Assembly (NCBI GenBank): GCA_010093685.1
Contig: MU006224.1
Coordinates: forward strand, 1,348,440 to 1,412,439
Direction of reading: 5' to 3'
Length of the DNA stretch: 64,000 nucleotides
DNA from: Ophiobolus disseminans
Taxonomy: Eukaryota > Ascomycota > Dothideomycetes > Pleosporales > Phaeosphaeriaceae
Position 1 is the first letter of the stretch, and each line of letters begins with the position of its first letter. Below, one piece after another: positions 57,901 through 64,000 of this stretch. The position numbers were made by a program, and so were the translations under genes. The notes below the pieces were generated by a model. That model saw nothing but the letters and a program-made list of their open reading frames with translations. It was not told where the DNA came from and searched no databases.

Positions 57901-60900
57901 TCCAGTCGTCGTTCAGCTTGGCATGTCTTGCATCCAGGTTGCGTTGGCTCGCATGTGGGCAGCTTGGGGCATCACCCCGACCGCCGTTGTTGGCCACAGC
58001 CTCGGTGAGTACGCTGCACTCCATGTTGCCGGCGTCATCACCGCAAGTGACATGGTCCTTCTGGTTGGTCGTCGCGCCGAGTTGCTTGAGCAGGAATGCA
58101 CTGCCAACACCCATGGCATGCTCGCAGTCAAGGGTAGTGTGCAATCCATCGAGGCTGCTCTTGGTGACAAAATGACCGAGATCGCTTGCATGAACGGTCC
58201 CGAGGAGACCGTTCTGTGCGGTACGGTCCAAGTCGTTGAGTCCACCAGCGAATTATTGGCCGCCGAGGGCTTCAAAACCACGAAGCTGAATGTGCCGTTC
58301 GCTTTCCACTCTGCACAGGTTGAGCCTATCCTAGAAAAGTTCAAGGCCGTTGCTGCATCTGTGGTTTTCAGCAAGCCCGAAGTACCGGTCATGTCTCCCC
58401 TCACAGGCCAAGTAATCCGCGAGTCGGGCATTATCGGGCCTGAATACCTTGCGCGTCACGCTCGCGAGGCCGTTAACTTCTGGACTGCTCTTTCGTCTGG
58501 ACAAGAAGAGAAGTTGTTCGATGGCAAAACTGCTTGGCTTGAGATTGGCGCCCATCCCGTTTGTAGCGGCATGGTCAAGTCGACGCTTGGTAGCACTTCT
58601 ACTACTGCTGGATCGCTCCGTCGCAACGAAGACCCGTGGAAGACACTCAGCAACACGGTCGCCACCCTCTTTCTCGCTGGCGTCTACATTGACTTTCACG
58701 AGTACCACAGGGTCTTCAACGATGCACACGAGATGTACACGTTGCCAACGTACGCATTCGACAGCAAGAAATACTGGCTGGATTACCACAACAACTGGAC
58801 GCTTACCAAAGGCGAAGTCCAACAGCCTGCGTCTGTCAAGGCCATTGAGGCAGCCCCGGTTGAAGTCGAGTCCAAACTCAAGACCACTTCTTGCCACAAG
58901 ATTGTACGCGAGGAGTTGCACGCAAATTCTGGTACTGTAGTTGTTCAGTCCGACCTTTCTGATCCTCAGTTGAAGGCTACCATCACTGGTCATAAGGTCA
59001 ACGGAACGCCTCTCACACCATCATCACTTTACGCAGATCAGTGTATGACCATTGCAGACTACCTCTACCAGCAACTGCGTCCTGGCATGACCACTCCTGG
59101 ACTCAACGTATGTGCTATGGAAGTTACCAAGACGTTGATTCCACAGTACCCACCTCCTGCAGAGGGACAGCATTTGCAAGTCGAGGCTACTGCTGATCTT
59201 GAACTCAACCAGGTTGAGATCAAGTTCCGCACTGTCACCGCGGATGGGTCCAAGGTCTTCGGCGAACACGCTGCTGGCATCATCAAGTATGAGGACGTCA
59301 ACGTCTGGAAAGAAGAGTGGGGTCGCATTCAGTACATGGTTCAGAGCCAAATCGATGTGCTGAAGCAGAAGCTTGAGACTGGCGCCGCCCACAAGGTACT
59401 TCGCGGCATGGCATACAAGCTTTTTAAGGCTCTCGTCACCTATGCCGATAACTACCGTGGTATGGAAGAGGTCATCCTTGATGGCAAGCAGACCGAGGCT
59501 ACCGCATCAATTCAGTTCCAGACTACTGCGGCCGACGGTAACTTCTTGTGTTCCCCCTACTGGATCGACAGTTTGGCACACCTTTCCGGGTTCATTGTCA
59601 ACGCATCCGACCATCTCGATTCAGAGAGTTCGGTGTATATCTCGCATGGCTGGGGCTCTATCAAGATCTCCAAGCAGCTTTCGCCTGACAAGAAGTACCG
59701 CTCTTACGTACGCATGCAGCCTGCTCCTGGAAACATATCCGTTGGCGACGTTTACATTCTTGAAGGAGAGGAGATCATCGGTATGGTCATGGGACTGAAG
59801 TTCCAAAACATACCGCGTCGCGCCTTCAACATCATGATGCCACCTCCGGGTGCAAAGGCTAATGCGGGCGCTGCCGCTAAGCCAATCGCTAGGCCTGCAG
59901 CCAAGACACTGCCGGCTGCTCCCATTAAGGCTGCTTCGGTCCCAGTCAAGAAGACCATTGCGAAAGCGGCGCCAACCAAGGTGGTCAAGCAAGTAAAAAT
60001 CGCCAGGCCAGCTACCCCTGGCGTCACCGCCAAGGTGATGAAGATTGTGGCCGAGGAGATTGATGTTGACATGAGCGAGCTTGTCGAAGAGGCCGCCTTT
60101 GAGAATCTTGGTGTCGACTCACTACTCTCCCTCACTATATCCGCCAGGTTCCGTGAGGATCTCGACATAGACATCCCGTCTTCTCTCTTCACAGATTGCC
60201 CCACAGTGGGTGAGTTGAAGAAGCACTTTGCACAATACGATGGTGGCGCTATTGTCGTTGTTGACGACGACTCCTCCGATACCACTGACGAGCCTTCTGA
60301 CGATTCATCGACACCATACGAGCATGCTACCGCTAGCACTCCGGCCAGTTCTGCTCCCAGTGTCGACGGCAATGACATAGACCTCAAGGTCTCTGCCGAA
60401 GTGGTTGAGGGTGAAGCGAGCGTTGCGCGCAAACTCATCGCTGATGAGATGGGTGTCGATGTCTCCGAGATCACCGACGATCTCGATCTCACCGATATTG
60501 GCATGGACTCTCTTATGAGTTTGACTATCCTGGGCTCCATGCGTGAGACAACTGGCCGCGATCTTCCTGCTGATTTTCTTACCGAGAATGTCACAATCAA
60601 GGACATCGAGACTGCTCTTGGTATGCGCCCCAAGCCCAAGGTCGAGGTCAAAGTTACCACGAAGCCTGCTCTCAAGACGTCCCGTAAATCACCTCAGCTC
60701 GCTGAGGTGAACAAGAAACTGGCCAAGGTCATTGACATCTCGCACATGCCTGCTTCCAACTCGGTCTTGCTACAAGGCAACCCCAAGGTTGCTACCAAGA
60801 AGTTCTTCCTCGTGCCTGATGGTTCTGGCAGTGCCACCTCGTATATCTCTATTCCGAACATCTCGTCAGACATGGCTGTGTACGGACTTAATTGCCCGTT

Positions 60901-61588
60901 CATGAAGTGTCCAGAGAAGTGGACCTGTGGTGTCGAGGGTGTCGCCACCATCTACCTCAACGAGATCAAACGCCGCCAACCTGATGGCCCATATCTGATT
61001 GGCGGTTGGTCGGCAGGCGGTGTCATGGCTTATGAAGTTGCCAAGCAGCTTGTCAATGCAGGTGAAAAGGTTGAGTCTCTTGTCCTCATCGATGCGCCTT
61101 GCCCCGTCGCTCTTGATCCTCTTCCTGCCCGTCTCCACATATTTTTCGACCAGATTGGTCTGCTCGGTACTGGAAAGCCCGGCGGCACTCCCTCCTGGCT
61201 GCTACCTCACTTCGCATCTGCCATCCAGAACCTCAAGGACTACGACCCAACTCCCATAGACCCCAAGATCGCACCACCTGTCTTGGCGATCTGGTGTACA
61301 GACGGCGTATGCCCGAACCCAGACGACCCACGCCCACCGCCAGGTGAGGGAGAAGACCCAGCTCCGATGAAGTGGCTGCTGAACAACCGCACTGTCTTCG
61401 ATGATAATGGTTGGGCGCAGCTGCTACCTAAGGAAAATTTCGAGTATGCGGTCATGGGAGGAAACCACTTCACGATGATGAAGGGCGAACATGTAAGCAC
61501 CTTCCTCCGAACATCCTCCGACTCCTCGCTAACAATTCTCAAGGGCGCCACACTCGGAAAGCTCATCCAAAAGGGCCTCAAGTTATGA
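54993..61588 (+). CDS. pksA: Non-reducing polyketide synthase for DHN-melanin (SAT-KS-AT-PT-ACP-ACP-TE)
   Basis: Two exons (54993-55270 and 55315-61588, 44-bp intron) give 2183 residues. SAT: active Cys114 in LGLCTG. Ketosynthase from about 370: Cys541 (DTACSSS), His676 (EMHGTGTQ) and His719 (KANIGHGEA). Acyltransferase: Ser988 (VVGHSLGEYAA). Product template from about 1280: His1319 (ITGHKVNG) and Asp1511 (PYWIDSLAHLSG). Two acyl carriers: Ser1695 (LGVDSLLS) and Ser1825 (IGMDSLMS), joined by an acidic Ser/Thr-rich linker. Thioesterase/Claisen cyclase: Ser1992 (GGWSAGG), Asp2089 (WCTDGV) and His2144 (GGNHFTMM). No methyltransferase or reducing domain is present. By family knowledge this type condenses malonyl units to 1,3,6,8-tetrahydroxynaphthalene, the first melanin precursor. 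The linked BRN1 and CMR1 genes support that product over other naphthopyrones. Confidence 0.95.
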
Positions 61589-64000
61589 TTTCCACAACCG
61601 TTGAGTTGATAGATTGTATATTGCACTGTTGCATGCATCTCCTTTGTTCAAGTGTTGACACAGGGATGTGGGCGTTTTGGGTCTGGCATAGGCATGGGCA
61701 TACACACGTGTTGCCTGGGTGTTTTAGCGTTTTCTTTTCCAGCTCACGACTTTCCTTCATGTATAATTTTCTTTTTGTCGACTGTGATGGGCAGAGACTT
61801 TGTGAGCGTGTTGTGTTGGCATGTCTTGCAGCAGTTTCTGTTCAGGGACCTCTACTTTAGCAATGGCAAGAAAATTCTAAAAATCACTTCATATCCTCGC
61901 CGCCGTTAATAGTGACAATCCTTTGGCAACAACGATACCTCAGGGCTGTAATACTTCATGGAAAACACAGCCCACAAACTTCAGGATACTATCCTTGCCA
62001 TGTCAAACGTTGGTCCTGTCGTGATTCGCCATCACACGCTCATCGTCGGTCTCTTCAAATTTGACATTGAGGCTAGACAGGAGCCTGGTACCGAAGGTTG
62101 AGTAGGATTCCGCGATACTCCCCAACTCAGACCATGCGCCTGGTTCGATCGGCTGTTACCTCCGATCAGCCTCTATCTAGACCCCCAGTCCTGCATTTGT
62201 TGAGGTCGTACGAAGCTTCACCCCCACGCGTTCTCCGACAGCGACGTACCCCAGCTCGTGATCCGTAAGCCAGGCAGAGTGCAGAATCGTTCCTATACAC
62301 CCATGCTGCACGATCGTATCGCCGGTAGAAAGGGACCCTGAAGCGACTTGCAGGCCAAACACGAGGCCATCCATGTTCCAACAACGCTTCCAGATCCCGG
62401 ACGTGATTTGCCCGCGCTGTCTTCCGTCTCGCCTTGGGTACGGCAGAAGGTGTACCGTTGATGCGATTTACCCACCCGCGCTGCAGGTACCCCAGGCCCC
62501 GCGTTCCCAAGCTCAAGCGAGGCCCCCGTTGACGGCTAAACACCATGCATATAGACACGATACGATACCCGTTGACCCGTTCGACGCCCACAGATAGATT
62601 GACGCCCTTCCCGGCGGGACGCCTCCGCGGGAATATGGCAGATCTACCCGTTGGACGCAAGCGAGCAAGGCCTGGGTCTGGCAGCGCGGGTTGCGAACGG
62701 GTAGATAAGTGTGTGGAAGGGTATATGTGAGGTATTATATGAATATGTAAGTGTAATGGGGTTCTGGGAAGTTGGCGGTTGGTGGAACTCAGATGTAGAG
62801 GTCATATAGACTCCTGGTAGCGAGGCTGTGGTGAATAGATGAAGCCGGCGACGATTGCCGGAGGCCTCGCGGATCGCTAACCCTAGGTTTCGGATACTCC
62901 GGTCTCGTTAAACATATTCGATTATACGGTGTTGTTCGGCTGCAGGATGGAAGTCACCTGGCCATTGAGCGATAATGGATATTGGTACAACTGTGGTTCA
63001 TGAATGAGTCTAGAATGGTAGTGGTGTGCGATGTCCATGTGTGTCACATTAGCCAGCGAGTAAATGCAACTGTGTAGACGCCTTGTAAATAGGTCGTCAC
63101 GAAGTTGATCGAATCTCGTCGGAGAGTACGGGGAGAAGTATCTATGCATAAGAATGGCTGAAGGGAGGGAGTCACGGGATGTGCGCATCGCGTGATGAGT
63201 AGACATAACTATGGAACGGATACCGAGAGGAACAGAAAGCATGGTGAAGTATGTCTGACTTCAAGTCTCCGTTACAGTATCAACGCCCACTGTACCGGTT
63301 TCTTCGTTCAGGCTAAGGGTCATGTACCATGAGGCTTCACCGTTCGCAAGGCTGAGCAAATGCAACTACCGCGGCCCACGCACGCGTGATCTGTTCAGCC
63401 GTGAAGGCGATATGAGAAAAACCCTGCGATCTTGTGTTACACGGCACTCGTTTAAGCGGTTCCAGGAACATGGTTTCTGGCGCGGAGGAACTGAACCCCA
63501 GGCTCCATGCGTCTTACCTCGTTGTACGACTGATCAACTCAAGTCTCGATGGTCCATGAAGTCGGTCGGCTTTGCGTTCCATATTGGAGTTTGCGAGCAC
63601 TCGCTTCAGTGCGTAAGCCACAATACGGAAGGTCCAGCTCCATGCGTAAGGGACAGAAGCCGGACCTTGGCTACGTAGCGCGCGCTTTCACGAAAGCAGC
63701 CACAACGCCCCATCAACGTCATATCTCGACGTACAAGTCTACCGGTGAACTTCAGCTGATAAATATCTGCCTATCGTGAGGTGGAGATGAGGTGGGGACG
63801 TCTCGTATGGCTATCCGAGTCCCTGTGTGCCGATCCCTCGTACACGTCAAGACACAGCTCCCAACGCTTAGATTTGACAGGTAGCCATCAGACTGCAGTA
63901 CTAGCTGGGAGTCTCCATGTTGATCAATATCGAATGGCTGCCGGATGAGAAACCCAGAAACCGCTTCTGGAAAGAAAGTACCCTGTTCTGTATGCCGTCT
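61589..64000. other. 3' flank of the PKS to the window end, no gene recognised
   Basis: About 2.4 kb. Frames at about 62166-62660 (minus, TTG start) and 63322-63678 (plus) have no domain. A 65-codon ATG frame at 62177-62374 (minus) has protein-like composition but no flanking exon I could join. No repeat family, RNA gene or telomere array was seen. Confidence 0.4.

Noticed and set aside
62166..62660. 164-codon minus-strand frame after the PKS
   Set aside because: It starts with TTG, is Arg-rich in a way typical of a shadow frame, and two other frames of the same region look equally plausible.
62878..62888. CTAACCCTAGG, resembling telomere repeat
   Set aside because: A single unit only; a telomere would show many tandem copies at a sequence end.

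Overview
This window comes from a filamentous ascomycete. Short spliceosomal introns of about 44-82 bp, fungal gene families, and TAG-riddled retroelement relics that look like repeat-induced point mutation (RIP) all point there. The linked melanin genes (trihydroxynaphthalene reductase, a Cmr1-type regulator and a non-reducing polyketide synthase) suggest a Dothideomycete, most likely in the Pleosporales. No species can be named from the sequence alone.

Left edge (1-2.3 kb): decayed transposon DNA. A chromodomain-type Ty3/gypsy fragment is interrupted by a solo LTR with target-site duplication, followed by a Ty1/copia integrase fragment on the minus strand. 2.3-9.1 kb: a sugar-use module of a PA14-type GH3 beta-glucosidase without a signal peptide, a divergently transcribed sugar-porter MFS transporter sharing its promoter, and a Zn2Cys6 regulator. 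9.4-12 kb: a GT15 mannosyltransferase and a BLI-3-like FMN-binding protein. 13.3-20.8 kb: an MFS transporter, a secreted GMC oxidoreductase and an SDR. 20.8-30.3 kb: mostly housekeeping genes, namely VPS71/SWC6, an acyl-protein thioesterase, a nuclear-looking hypothetical protein, prenylcysteine oxidase, a mitochondrial flavin-reductase-like protein and mitochondrial ribosomal protein bL31m. 30.7-34.2 kb: an aldo-keto reductase and a secreted Gln-rich hypothetical protein.

35.6-61.6 kb is the DHN-melanin locus. It holds a BRN1-type 1,3,8-trihydroxynaphthalene reductase, a CMR1-type regulator (two C2H2 fingers plus a Zn2Cys6 cluster) and a SAT-KS-AT-PT-ACP-ACP-TE polyketide synthase of 2183 residues. 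By family knowledge the synthase makes 1,3,6,8-tetrahydroxynaphthalene, the reductase acts on the naphthol intermediates, and the regulator switches the set on. Scytalone dehydratase and laccase genes are not seen here. An 11-kb stretch with no recognisable gene separates the regulator from the synthase and contains a 198-bp TA-flanked MITE.

Non-coding findings worth attention are the MITE, a separate foldback-repeat family with two inverted-orientation copies (about 16.0 and 32.0 kb), the nested solo LTR with internal 20-bp tandem repeats, a degenerate minisatellite at 19.4-19.7 kb, and paired TCGCGA palindromes in the GH3/MFS promoter. Exon boundaries were deduced by eye from splice signals and reading-frame continuity.
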